This document shows positions 55,412 through 63,239 of a stretch of 64,000 nucleotides of DNA, piece by piece. Origin of the DNA: Caldilineae bacterium (GTDB lineage Bacteria > Chloroflexota > Anaerolineae > Epilineales > Epilineaceae). Made by a program: the position numbers and the translations under genes. Each line of letters opens with the position of its first letter. Position 1 is the stretch's first letter. The notes below the pieces were generated by a model. That model saw only the letters and a list, made by a program, of their open reading frames with translations, had not been told where the DNA came from and did not search any database. Location of the stretch: NCBI GenBank assembly GCA_020634625.1, contig JACKBJ010000016.1, positions 18,556-82,555 on the forward strand. Direction: 5' to 3'.

Positions 55412-55465
55412 TCCCGTGGCACTTCGTCTTGGCCCTGTCGGGCGAATCGTCGCTTTGCCACGGGA
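55412..55465 (-). promoter_or_regulatory. Inverted repeat in sbtA leader
   Basis: TCCCGTGGCA (55412-55421) and TGCCACGGGA (55456-55465) are perfect 10-bp inverted arms separated by 34 bases, and the proximal arm ends seven bases before ATG 55405. In the mRNA the arm near the start contains the only ribosome-site-like GGGA, so pairing could hide it. It could instead be an operator. Confidence 0.55.
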
Positions 55466-55489
55466 TGTCCATCCTCCTGAGGCTGGGGT

Positions 55490-55515
55490 CTCGGGACGGC
55501 GTGCGCCGTCCCGAG
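55490..55515 (-). terminator. Hairpin after icd
   Basis: CTCGGGACGGC and GCCGTCCCGAG, a perfect 11-bp stem with a GTGC loop, directly after the icd stop. No T run follows, so termination may be partial or factor-dependent. Confidence 0.6.
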
Positions 55516-55523
55516 TGTCGGCG

Positions 55524-56966
55524 CTACTCCCCTTGACCCATCGAGAAACCGGATTGTCCGTCGAAAGTGTACAGGTTTTCGGTCTTGATGACCTCCAGAC
55601 CGGCTTCGTCCAGCTGCTGCAGCAGCTGGAGCAGGGTCGGATAGGGCAGCTCGGCGCCCGTGGCCTTGAAGCGGCAGCGCCAGTGGTCGGTGCAGAAGGT
55701 CTCCGGCAGACCATCGGGGTAGACCTTGACGCCGCGGTTGGTGACCAGGGTCAGCGCGATTCCGTTCGGCGCGGCGGCCGCCAGCCGAGTGCCCAGCAGG
55801 TCGGGGTCGCGACCGGCCTCGTCCCAGCAGACGAAGGCATCGACACCCACCAGCTGCTTGTGCACGGGAGGCTGTGGCTTGCGCTCGATGCGGATGGGCC
55901 GGTCGTGGTAGTGAACCGCCTCCAGGATGCGCGGCGCTCGGCCCAGACGCTCGATGACCGCATCGGCGAAGTGCTGCGTGCCGACCTTCTCGCGGCTGAG
56001 CTGCTCGCGATAGATGTCCGCGGTGTGGATGCCATCCTCGAGGGTGCACAGCCATGCGTTCTTGATCCGCTGGCCGATCTCGCCGTGGCCCAGGTGCACC
56101 AGCATCTGCGTGGCGGCCACGAGCAGGCCCGAGGGGTTGGCCACGTCCTTGCCGGCGATGTCGGGTGCCGAGCCGTGGACCGCCTCGAACATGGCGAAGT
56201 CGTGGCCGATGTTGGCCGAGGCGGCGAAGCCGATCGACCCGGCCTGTTGCGCCGCGATGTCCGACAGGATGTCGCCGTAGAGGTTGAGGGTGACGACGAC
56301 GTCGAAGAGCTCGGGGCTGGAGGCGAGGCGGGCCGCGCCGATGTCGATGATCTGGTGCTCGGTCTCGATCTCGGGGTATTCGGCCGCGATCTCCTCGAAG
56401 ACCTGGTGGAAGAGGCCGTCGGTCAGCTTCATGATGTTGTCTTTGGTCATGCAGGTGACCTTGCGCCGACCATAGGCCCGGGCGTACTCGAAGGCATAGC
56501 GGACGATGTTCTCGCTACCCGGCCGAGTGATCAGCTTCAGGACCTGGGTGACCTCGGGCGTCTGGCGGTGCTCGATGCCGGCGTAGAGATCCTCCTCGTT
56601 CTCGCGGACGATCACCAGGTTCATGCCGGGATGGGCCGAGGCGACGCAGGGGCTGTAGGCCTTGCAGGGACGAATGTTGGCGAAGAGGTTCAGGGTCTTG
56701 CGGATGGTGACGTTGACGCTCTTGAAGCCCTTGCCCTGAGGCGTCGTGACCGGCGCCTTGAGCAGGCAGCCGCTCTGTCGGATGGCATCCCAGGCCTCCG
56801 GGGGGATGCCGGAGCTGATCCCGCGCTCGTAGGCGGCCTGGCCGATCTCGATCGTCTCGTAGTCGAGCGGCGCCTCGGCCGCCTCGAGGATGCGCAACAC
56901 GGCCGTCATGATCTCGGGTCCGATGCCGTCACCCGGGGCGACGGCCACGCGTAGCTTCTCGTTCAT
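55524..56966 (-). CDS. icd: NADP isocitrate dehydrogenase, Thermus-type
   Basis: This 480-residue enzyme oxidatively decarboxylates isocitrate to 2-oxoglutarate in the TCA cycle. ATG 56966 follows AGGTACCATCG. N-terminal PGDGIGPEI, substrate-binding NVTIRKTLNLFANIRPC with RENEEDLYAGIEHR, metal Asp residues in LYGDILSDIAAQQ and GSAPDIAGK are present. The extra C-terminal ~140-residue domain (from about HYHDRPIRIE) is the extension of the long Thermus-type class. Divergent neighbours: purK behind it, sbtA in front. Confidence 0.92.
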   Translation of the reverse strand: MNEKLRVAVAPGDGIGPEIMTAVLRILEAAEAPLDYETIEIGQAAYERGISSGIPPEAWDAIRQSGCLLKAPVTTPQGKGFKSVNVTIRKTLNLFANIRPCKAYSPCVASAHPGMNLVIVRENEEDLYAGIEHRQTPEVTQVLKLITRPGSENIVRYAFEYARAYGRRKVTCMTKDNIMKLTDGLFHQVFEEIAAEYPEIETEHQIIDIGAARLASSPELFDVVVTLNLYGDILSDIAAQQAGSIGFAASANIGHDFAMFEAVHGSAPDIAGKDVANPSGLLVAATQMLVHLGHGEIGQRIKNAWLCTLEDGIHTADIYREQLSREKVGTQHFADAVIERLGRAPRILEAVHYHDRPIRIERKPQPPVHKQLVGVDAFVCWDEAGRDPDLLGTRLAAAAPNGIALTLVTNRGVKVYPDGLPETFCTDHWRCRFKATGAELPYPTLLQLLQQLDEAGLEVIKTENLYTFDGQSGFSMGQGE

Positions 56967-57030
56967 CGATGGTACCTCTACTGGGGGGAAGGTGGGTGTC
57001 GGATTGGATCGGGCCCGATCGGCCGCCGGT

Positions 57031-58200
57031 TCACGTCGCCAGGCCTTCACCGGCCGGCTCGGACCGCGGCCGCAGGGCCAGGCGCGCCGCAACGGCGTGC
57101 TGCTCGGCCGCCTCGACCGACGGGCCGACGACGGTCAGGTGCCCCATCTTGCGGCCGGGGCGGGGCCGGTCCTTGCCGTAGAGGTGCAGGCGCAGGCCGG
57201 GCTCGGCCAGCGCCGCCGACCAGTCGGGCGGCCCGGCCTGCCAGAGGTCGCCGAGCAGGTTGGCCATGGCCGCCGCCGGCACGAGACGTTCGGTCGAGCC
57301 CAGCGGCAGGCCGCAGACCGCCCGCAGCTGCTGCTCGAACTGGCTGCAGCCGTGGGCGTCGATCGTCAGGTGGCCCGAGTTGTGTGGGCGAGGGGCGAGC
57401 TCGTTGACCAGCAGCGAGCCGTCGGCCAAGGCGAAGAGCTCGACGCAGAGCACGCCGACCACGTCGAAGGCCTCCAGGACGGTCCGCGCCAGGTCCAGCG
57501 CGTCCCGACGCCAGGCGGTCGGCAGCGGTGCCGGGCAGAGGCTGAGGTCGAGGATGTGGTCAGCGTGGCGGTTGAGGATCGGCTCGTAGAGCGCGATCGC
57601 GCCATCCAACCCGCGCGCGCCGACCACCGAGAGCTCGGCGGCGAAGTCGACGAAGCGCTCCAGCACCGCCGGGCCGCCGCCCAGCGCCCGCCAGGCCGGC
57701 TCGAGCGCAGCGGCCTCGTCGACGCGCCGTTGTCCCTTGCCGTCATAGCCCCAGGCGGCCGTCTTGAGCACCGCCGGGAAGCCGATCGCGGCGGCCGCCT
57801 CGAGGTCCTCCGGGCCGCGGATCACGGCGAAGGGCGCGACGGGGATGCCGTGCCGGCGCAGGGCCAGCTTCTCGCGCTCGCGATTCTGGCAGGTCTCCAG
57901 CAGCGTGCCGGCCGGCCGCAGCGGCGCGTGGCGCGCGGCGGCTTCGGCCGTCGCGGCCGGCACGTTCTCGAACTCGAAGGTGATGACCGAGACGCCGCGC
58001 GCGAAGCGCTCGACGGCCGCCAGGTCCTCGTAGGGCGCGCGGACCTCGCGATAGGCGATCTGGCCGGCCGGCGTGTCGTCCTCCGGCGCGAAGACGTCGA
58101 CCCAGTAGCCCATGCGACGGGCGGCCAGGGTGAACATGCGACCGAGCTGGCCGCCGCCCAGGACGCCGAGCACGGCGCCGGGCTGGATGGGCTCGGTCAC
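57031..58200 (-). CDS. purK: 5-(carboxyamino)imidazole ribonucleotide synthase
   Basis: The 389-residue ATP-grasp enzyme uses ATP and bicarbonate to convert AIR to N5-CAIR in purine synthesis. GVLGGGQLGRM (~12) opens the biotin-carboxylase-like N-domain; VLKTAAWGYDGKGQ holds the ATP-binding region, and LCVELFALADGSLLVNELAPRPHNSGH carries metal ligands. GTG 58200 overlaps purE's stop (GTGA), so the pair is co-translated. The product goes directly to PurE. Confidence 0.95.
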   Translation of the reverse strand: MTEPIQPGAVLGVLGGGQLGRMFTLAARRMGYWVDVFAPEDDTPAGQIAYREVRAPYEDLAAVERFARGVSVITFEFENVPAATAEAAARHAPLRPAGTLLETCQNREREKLALRRHGIPVAPFAVIRGPEDLEAAAAIGFPAVLKTAAWGYDGKGQRRVDEAAALEPAWRALGGGPAVLERFVDFAAELSVVGARGLDGAIALYEPILNRHADHILDLSLCPAPLPTAWRRDALDLARTVLEAFDVVGVLCVELFALADGSLLVNELAPRPHNSGHLTIDAHGCSQFEQQLRAVCGLPLGSTERLVPAAAMANLLGDLWQAGPPDWSAALAEPGLRLHLYGKDRPRPGRKMGHLTVVGPSVEAAEQHAVAARLALRPRSEPAGEGLAT

Positions 58201-58694
58201 GGCAGCGCCGTCTCGAGCACGCTGCGTTCCTGGGCGGCGCGGAGCTCCTCGAGCCGTTGCCGCAGCGCCGGATCCTGGCCGGCCAGGATGCGCGCCGCCA
58301 ACAGGCCGGCGTTGCGCGCGCCGGCCTCCCCGATGGCCAGGGTGGCGACCGGCACGCCGGCCGGCATCTGCACGATCGACAGCAGCGAGTCGAGGCCCCG
58401 CAGCATGCGGCTCTCGACCGGCACGCCCAGCACCGGCAGCGCGGTCCAGGACGCCAGCATGCCCGGCAGGTGCGCGGCGCCACCGGCGCCGGCGATGATG
58501 AGGCGCAGCCCGCGCCCCTCGGCGCCGCGCGCATAGTCGCGCAGGCGCTCCGGCGTTCGGTGTGCCGAGACGACCTGGCGCTCGTGGGCGATGCCGAGCT
58601 CCTCGAGGCAGTCCGCGGCCTGACGCATGGTGGGCCAGTCGGAGGCGCTGCCCATGACGATGCCGACGAGCGGCGTGGACGGGGGATGGATCAT
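58197..58694 (-). CDS. purE: N5-CAIR mutase (PurE class I)
   Basis: This 165-residue protein converts N5-CAIR to CAIR. MGSASDWPTM, VSAHRTPERL and IAGAGGAAHLPGM are the three signature loops; the active His sits in the second. Partner purK overlaps downstream. A likely divergent promoter region (58695-58768) is shared with the winged-helix gene. Confidence 0.95.
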   Translation of the reverse strand: MIHPPSTPLVGIVMGSASDWPTMRQAADCLEELGIAHERQVVSAHRTPERLRDYARGAEGRGLRLIIAGAGGAAHLPGMLASWTALPVLGVPVESRMLRGLDSLLSIVQMPAGVPVATLAIGEAGARNAGLLAARILAGQDPALRQRLEELRAAQERSVLETALP

Positions 58695-58709
58695 GGGGTC
58701 GGGGCGGCC

Positions 58710-58738
58710 GTGACGGCCGCGCGGTTCTGTGGTATCAT
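58710..58738 (+). promoter_or_regulatory. Promoter of winged-helix gene
   Basis: GTGACG (58710-58715), 17-base spacer, TATCAT (58733-58738). The leader to ATG 58769 holds TTGGAG as ribosome site. Confidence 0.5.
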
Positions 58739-58768
58739 GCGATCAAGAATACAGGAATTGGAGTTCGT

Positions 58769-59122
58769 ATGTCAAGCCGCCAACCCGATGGATCGCTCGA
58801 CGCCAAGGCATCGGTCGCCGGCGTCCAGGGCTGGACCTTCCTGTCGAACCATGCCCACGTGCTGATCTGCCTGGCATCGAGCCCGCGGATGCTGTTGCGG
58901 GAGGTGGCGCTGCGAGTGGGCATCACCGAGCGGGCGGTTCAGAAGATCCTGGCCGACCTGGAGGCCGAGGGCCTGGTCGTGCGCAGCCGCGACGGGCGGC
59001 GCAACCTCTACCGGCTCCAGCTCGACCAGCCGCTGCGCCACCCCTTGGAGGCGCACCGCAGCGTGCGCGAGCTGATCGAGCTCGTCACCCGGGATGAGGC
59101 CGGCCGGGCGCCGACCGTTTGA
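58769..59122 (+). CDS. Winged-helix transcriptional regulator (MarR/ArsR-like)
   Basis: The 117-residue protein has a winged helix at about 25-90: TFLSNHAHVLICLA, helix-turn-helix LREVALRVGITERAVQKIL and wing EGLVVRSRDGRRNLYRL. The C-terminal helix (about 92-110) likely dimerises. No ligand domain or Cys metal site. Its target is unknown; divergent purEK and the DUF188 gene following by 15 bp are candidates. Confidence 0.82.
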   Translation: MSSRQPDGSLDAKASVAGVQGWTFLSNHAHVLICLASSPRMLLREVALRVGITERAVQKILADLEAEGLVVRSRDGRRNLYRLQLDQPLRHPLEAHRSVRELIELVTRDEAGRAPTV

Positions 59123-59124
59123 CC

Positions 59125-59130
59125 TATCAT
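59125..59130 (+). promoter_or_regulatory. -10 box of leaderless DUF188 gene
   Basis: TATCAT ends seven bases before ATG 59138; TTTGACC is nearby upstream (59118-59124) but too close for a -35. No ribosome site, so a leaderless message is likely. Confidence 0.48.
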
Positions 59131-59137
59131 TCCCCGC

Positions 59138-59590
59138 ATGCAGATCCTCGTCGATGCCGATGCCTGTCCGCAGGCCGTCCAGACCCTCCTGCTGCGCGCC
59201 TCGCGGCGCCGTCGGGTTCCCCTGGTGCTGGTGGCCTGCCGCCACATCCCGGTCCCCGAATCGGAACACGTCTCCAGCCTGCTGGTGCCGGCCGGCCCCG
59301 ACGCGGCCGATGACCGGATCGTCGAGCTGGTGCGGCCGGGCGACCTGGTCGTCACGGCCGACGTCCCGCTGGCCGACCGCGTGGTCTCGGCCGGCGGCTT
59401 CGCGCTCGACCCGCGGGGCCAGATGCTCGGCGAGGACACCATCAAGGAGCGCCTGGCGATGCGCGACCTGATGGAGGATCTGCGCAACGCCGGCATGATC
59501 ACCGGTGGCCCGGCCGGCTTCGGCCCCAAGGCCGCCCAGGCCTTCGCCAACCAGCTCGACCGCTTCCTCACCCGGCAGCTGGGCGGCTGA
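59138..59590 (+). CDS. YaiI/YqxD-family (DUF188) protein
   Basis: The 150-residue protein starts MQILVDADACP, the PIN-like DUF188 opening with its conserved Asp pair; VVTADVPLADRVVSAGG (~71) and the late RFL/GPKA..F..LDR segment match the family. The fold resembles PIN nucleases, but activity is not established. It follows the winged-helix gene by 15 bp. Confidence 0.9.
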   Translation: MQILVDADACPQAVQTLLLRASRRRRVPLVLVACRHIPVPESEHVSSLLVPAGPDAADDRIVELVRPGDLVVTADVPLADRVVSAGGFALDPRGQMLGEDTIKERLAMRDLMEDLRNAGMITGGPAGFGPKAAQAFANQLDRFLTRQLGG

Positions 59591-59608
59591 GCGACCCGGC
59601 CGGCTGCC

Positions 59609-60475
59609 TCAATCCGAGCCGTAGTCGATCTCCATGCGCCGGATCCTCCAGGCCGCCAGCCCCAGCACCGCCAGGCTGAAGAGCAGCAGCCCGCCCACCG
59701 CCACCGGCACCGGCGCCGGCTCGGCCACCAGCGAGATCAGCGGCACCTCCACCGGCACCGGCCCCAACGAGCCCAGGTAGTGGGTGACGCTCAGCTTCTT
59801 GAGCAGGGGCGGCAGGAAGGGATGGATGCCCTCCCAGGCCAGCACGAAGGCCGTCGGCAGGATGGGGTTGCGAAAGAGCTGGCCGACGGCCAGGAAGACC
59901 GCGCCGTAGCCCAGACAGGCCAGCCAGGTGATGCCGACGTAGGTCGCCAACAGCCGCAGGCCGGGCCCATGGAGCATGTGTGGGCCGAGCTGGTCGAAGC
60001 CGGCCGGGATGTAGATCGCCAGCCAGCCCAGCACCGTGGTGCCGGTGAAGAGCAACCCGGCCGTCGCCAGTCCGGCCAGGAACTTGGCCAGCACCAGGAC
60101 CTCGCGTCGCACCGGGCTCATGAACCAGTAGTGCAGGCTGCGGCTCATCACATCGCCGCGGAAGAGCATCAGGAAGATGGCGGCGCAGCCGAAGAAGACG
60201 CAGAAGCGCAGCACCAGGGTATGGTAGACCTCGGCGAAGACCTTGACCGCCTCGGCCACCGAGGGCGTGTCGCCCGGGGCCAGGTTGATCCGGATCAGGA
60301 TTCCGGCCAGCATCAGGAGCCCCACCGGCGCCAGGGCCAGCAGCAGGGCCGGCAGGATCCGCAGCCCGGTCAGGCGCTGCCGCAGCTCGATGCGAACGAT
60401 GGCCGTCAGCTGTCGCGCGCGCAGGCGCCAGCCGGGGCTGGCCAGGGTGACCTCCGATTCAGCCAGCATCGCCAT
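59609..60475 (-). CDS. ABC-2 type transporter permease
   Basis: This 288-residue protein has six or so membrane helices (about 40-62, 90-112, 130-155, 165-195, 210-230, 255-278) of the ABC-2 type with an N-terminal cytoplasmic stretch. The gene overlaps the upstream ATPase gene by 17 bp, so the pair forms one exporter. The cargo is unknown. Last gene of the leftward operon starting with the DUF3352-like gene. Confidence 0.85.
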   Translation of the reverse strand: MAMLAESEVTLASPGWRLRARQLTAIVRIELRQRLTGLRILPALLLALAPVGLLMLAGILIRINLAPGDTPSVAEAVKVFAEVYHTLVLRFCVFFGCAAIFLMLFRGDVMSRSLHYWFMSPVRREVLVLAKFLAGLATAGLLFTGTTVLGWLAIYIPAGFDQLGPHMLHGPGLRLLATYVGITWLACLGYGAVFLAVGQLFRNPILPTAFVLAWEGIHPFLPPLLKKLSVTHYLGSLGPVPVEVPLISLVAEPAPVPVAVGGLLLFSLAVLGLAAWRIRRMEIDYGSD

Positions 60476-61403
60476 CGCCTCCGATCAGGTACTCGTAGAC
60501 CGCGTGGACGTCGTCGTCGAGCGGGGTCACCGTCTCGATCGCCAGCCCTTCCTCGACCACGATGCGGCCCAGCAGCGCATAGAAGCCGTCCGCGTCTCGG
60601 GTGCGCAGGTGCAGGCCGCCCCCATCCTCGTGCAGCTGGACCTCGACCACGTGGTCGAGCTGGACCAGGCGCGCCGCCAGCTTGCCGGGCTCGGCGCAAC
60701 GCAGCATCACCTGCATCGGCTGGGTGACCTCGCCCCGCACGCCGCGGATGTCGCCCTCGGCGATCACGTAGCCCTGGTTCATCAGCACCACCTGGTCGGA
60801 CAGCATGTCCACCTCGTGCAGGATGTGGCTCGAGATGATCAGGCTGCGGCCGCCGCCGGCCCAGTCGCGAAAGAGCGCGATGACCTCGGCGCGGGCCATC
60901 GGGTCCAATCCGTTGAGCGGTTCGTCCAACACCAGCACCCGCGGCTCGTGGGCGATGGCCTGGGCCAGCTTGATGCGCTGGCGCATGCCCTTGGAGTAGG
61001 CGGCCACCTTGCGCTTGGCCGCCTCTGCCAGGCCCACCCGTTCGATGGCCTGCCAGGCACGGCGCCGGGCCTCGTCACGGCGGAAGCCGGCCGCCAGCAG
61101 GAAGGCCTCGACGAAGCCCAGGCCGGTCAGGCCCGGCGGAAAGGCGTCGTGCTGGCTGCAGTAGCCCACCGCGCGGCCGAGCTGCTCGGGATCCCCGGGC
61201 GCGACGCCCAGGACCCTGATGCGGCCCACCGTCGGCTGGAGCAGGCCGCACATCAGGTTCATCAGCGTGCTCTTGCCCGAGCCGTTGGGCCCGACCAGGC
61301 TGGTGATGCCCGGTGGGATCGCGAGCGAGACCCGGTTGACGCCCAGCACCTCGCCGTAGAACTTGGAGACCTCGTCGAAGACGATGCGGTCGCTCGGGCT
61401 CAT
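60459..61403 (-). CDS. ABC transporter ATP-binding protein
   Basis: The 314-residue ATPase has Walker A VGPNGSGKST (~37), signature YSKGMRQRIKLAQ (~138) and Walker B VLVLDEPLNGLD (~158), then a C-terminal domain (about 220-314) as in ABC-2 exporters of the CcmA/NatA type. ATG 61403 overlaps the upstream permease stop. Partner permease follows with overlap. Confidence 0.92.
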   Translation of the reverse strand: MSPSDRIVFDEVSKFYGEVLGVNRVSLAIPPGITSLVGPNGSGKSTLMNLMCGLLQPTVGRIRVLGVAPGDPEQLGRAVGYCSQHDAFPPGLTGLGFVEAFLLAAGFRRDEARRRAWQAIERVGLAEAAKRKVAAYSKGMRQRIKLAQAIAHEPRVLVLDEPLNGLDPMARAEVIALFRDWAGGGRSLIISSHILHEVDMLSDQVVLMNQGYVIAEGDIRGVRGEVTQPMQVMLRCAEPGKLAARLVQLDHVVEVQLHEDGGGLHLRTRDADGFYALLGRIVVEEGLAIETVTPLDDDVHAVYEYLIGGDGDAG

Positions 61404-62290
61404 CGCACCACCTCGAAGGCCTTGACCTTGAGGGTCAGCAGCAGCAGGCAGGCCGCGCAGAGCAGGGCCACCGCCAGCCAGGCGCTGGCCAGCGGCAGGT
61501 CCGGCAGGTCGATGTAGGCCCAGCTGTGGACCGTGTCGCCGAAGAGGCCGGCCCGCGTCACGGTCAACAGATCGGTCGGGCTGAAGAGCACCGCCCAGTC
61601 GCGGTCGAGCTCGAGGATCTCGTTGACGGCGCGGGCGAAGCCGGTCGGAACCGTCAGCATGCCCAGCAGGAAGAGCTGGGCCACCGGCCGCCAGCGCACC
61701 CAGGCCGAGAGGGCCAGCGAGAGGCAGCTGAGGATGAGGATCCAGGTCCAGGAGGCGCCCAGCAGGGCGCCGGCCAGGCGCAGGTTCTCGGCGGCCCATC
61801 CGGGGCCCTCGAGCGAGGCCTGGAGGCCCCAGAGCAGCAGCCCGGGGATCCAGGTGATGGCCGACAGCAGGCCGACCAGGGCGGCCGCCTTGCCCAGCAC
61901 GTAGGTGCGCCGCGTGAGCGGCCGAGCCAGGTAGAGCGGCAGGGCGCCGGCGGCCAGGTCGGCCGTGATCAGGCGGGGGCCGACCAGCAGCGTCATCCAC
62001 AGGGCGGCCCACTGCTGGGGCACCAGCACGCCGGCCAGGAAGAACTCGCCGTCGATGTCGAGCAGCTGGCTGACGTCGACCTGCAGCAGGCTCAACAGGC
62101 TGGCGTTGTGGCGCAGGTAGATGATCAGCGCCGCGATCACCGGCAGGGTCAGCGCCACCACCAGCGAAGCCAGGAAGACCCGCGAGCCCCACTGGTCGGC
62201 CAGGGCGTAGCGCGCCACCACCCGCCAGCGGCCGGCGGTCGGCGTGCGCGGCCCGACGAAGGGCCGGTAGCTGCGTTCATAGACCGCCAT
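61400..62290 (-). CDS. ABC-2 type transporter permease
   Basis: The 296-residue protein has about six membrane helices (first about 40-62) with an exterior loop and ends in LLTLKVKAFEVVR. It overlaps genes on both sides by 4-14 bp, so all four exporter genes are translated as a unit. With its upstream ATPase it forms the first exporter half-pair, or the two pairs make one heteromeric transporter. Confidence 0.85.
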   Translation of the reverse strand: MAVYERSYRPFVGPRTPTAGRWRVVARYALADQWGSRVFLASLVVALTLPVIAALIIYLRHNASLLSLLQVDVSQLLDIDGEFFLAGVLVPQQWAALWMTLLVGPRLITADLAAGALPLYLARPLTRRTYVLGKAAALVGLLSAITWIPGLLLWGLQASLEGPGWAAENLRLAGALLGASWTWILILSCLSLALSAWVRWRPVAQLFLLGMLTVPTGFARAVNEILELDRDWAVLFSPTDLLTVTRAGLFGDTVHSWAYIDLPDLPLASAWLAVALLCAACLLLLTLKVKAFEVVR

Positions 62291-63239
62291 CGATGGGCTC
62301 CTCGGTCTGCATGGCCGCCAGGAAGATGTCCTCCAGCGAGTCGCGCTTGTAGGACAGTCGCCGGATCTGCACGCCGCTCTCCTCGGCCAGCGCGTAGAGC
62401 TGCCGGACCTCGATGCCCTCGGGCAGGACCATCTTGAGGCGCTGCGGACCGTGCAGGGCCAGCTCGCCGCCCAGGCCCTCCAGCGCGTCGGTGAAGCCGG
62501 CCAGCTCGCCGCGCAGCTCCAGGTCGAGGAAGCGTCGGTTGTCGCGTCGCTCGGCTTCCAGGTCGCAGAAGACCGCGATGCGGCCGTCCTTGAGCACCAG
62601 CACCTCCTGGCAGCACTGCTCGACGTCGCGCAGCAGGTGGCTCGACAGGATGATGTTGGCCAGACCGGTGTCGGTGATCTCGCGGATGAGCTCGATCATG
62701 CGCAGGCGCGCGCGGGGGTCCAGGCCGTTGGTCGGCTCGTCCAGGAAGATCAGCCGCGGGCCGTGGACCAGGGCCTGGGCCAGCTTGACCTTCTGCTTCA
62801 TGCCCAGCGAGAAGGTCTGCAGCTCGCGGTAGCGGGCCTCGCCCAGGCCGACGTAGTAGAGCGCTTCGTGCGCCCGCTCCAGCGCCAGGTCCGGCGGCAG
62901 GCCCGACAGCTCGGCCATCAGGCGCACGAAGCGCACCGCCGACATGCCCGGGATGTGCGCGTCGCGCTCGGGCATGTAGCCGATCTGCTCGCGCAGCCGG
63001 CTGGTGGTCTCGCGGATGTCCTGGCCCAGGACGCGGGCCGTCCCGGCGCTGGGTGGGTGGAAGCCGAGCAGGGTATGGATCAGCGTCGTCTTGCCGGCGC
63101 CGTTGGGGCCGAGCAGGCCGATGGCGCGGCCCGAGAGCGAGGCCGACAGCTGCTTGAGGATCGGCCGGCCACCGAGCTCGACGCTGAGCGCGTCGAGCTC
63201 GATGACCGGTCCGGCCGGTGCGAGGTTGGGGTCGACCAC
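62277..63239 (-). CDS. ABC transporter ATP-binding protein
   Basis: The 320-residue ATPase has Walker A LGPNGAGKTT (~44), signature FSLGMKQKVKLAQ (~144) and Walker B LIFLDEPTNGLD (~165) with a C-terminal regulatory stretch. GTG 63239 overlaps the last base of the upstream DUF3352-like stop. The downstream permease gene overlaps by 14 bp. Confidence 0.92.
   Translation of the reverse strand: MVDPNLAPAGPVIELDALSVELGGRPILKQLSASLSGRAIGLLGPNGAGKTTLIHTLLGFHPPSAGTARVLGQDIRETTSRLREQIGYMPERDAHIPGMSAVRFVRLMAELSGLPPDLALERAHEALYYVGLGEARYRELQTFSLGMKQKVKLAQALVHGPRLIFLDEPTNGLDPRARLRMIELIREITDTGLANIILSSHLLRDVEQCCQEVLVLKDGRIAVFCDLEAERRDNRRFLDLELRGELAGFTDALEGLGGELALHGPQRLKMVLPEGIEVRQLYALAEESGVQIRRLSYKRDSLEDIFLAAMQTEEPIDGGL

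Noticed and set aside
55412..55465. Known riboswitch class upstream of sbtA
   Set aside because: I compared it from memory with cobalamin, cyclic-di-GMP, fluoride, glycine and folate riboswitch cores and saw no match; only an inverted repeat is supported.
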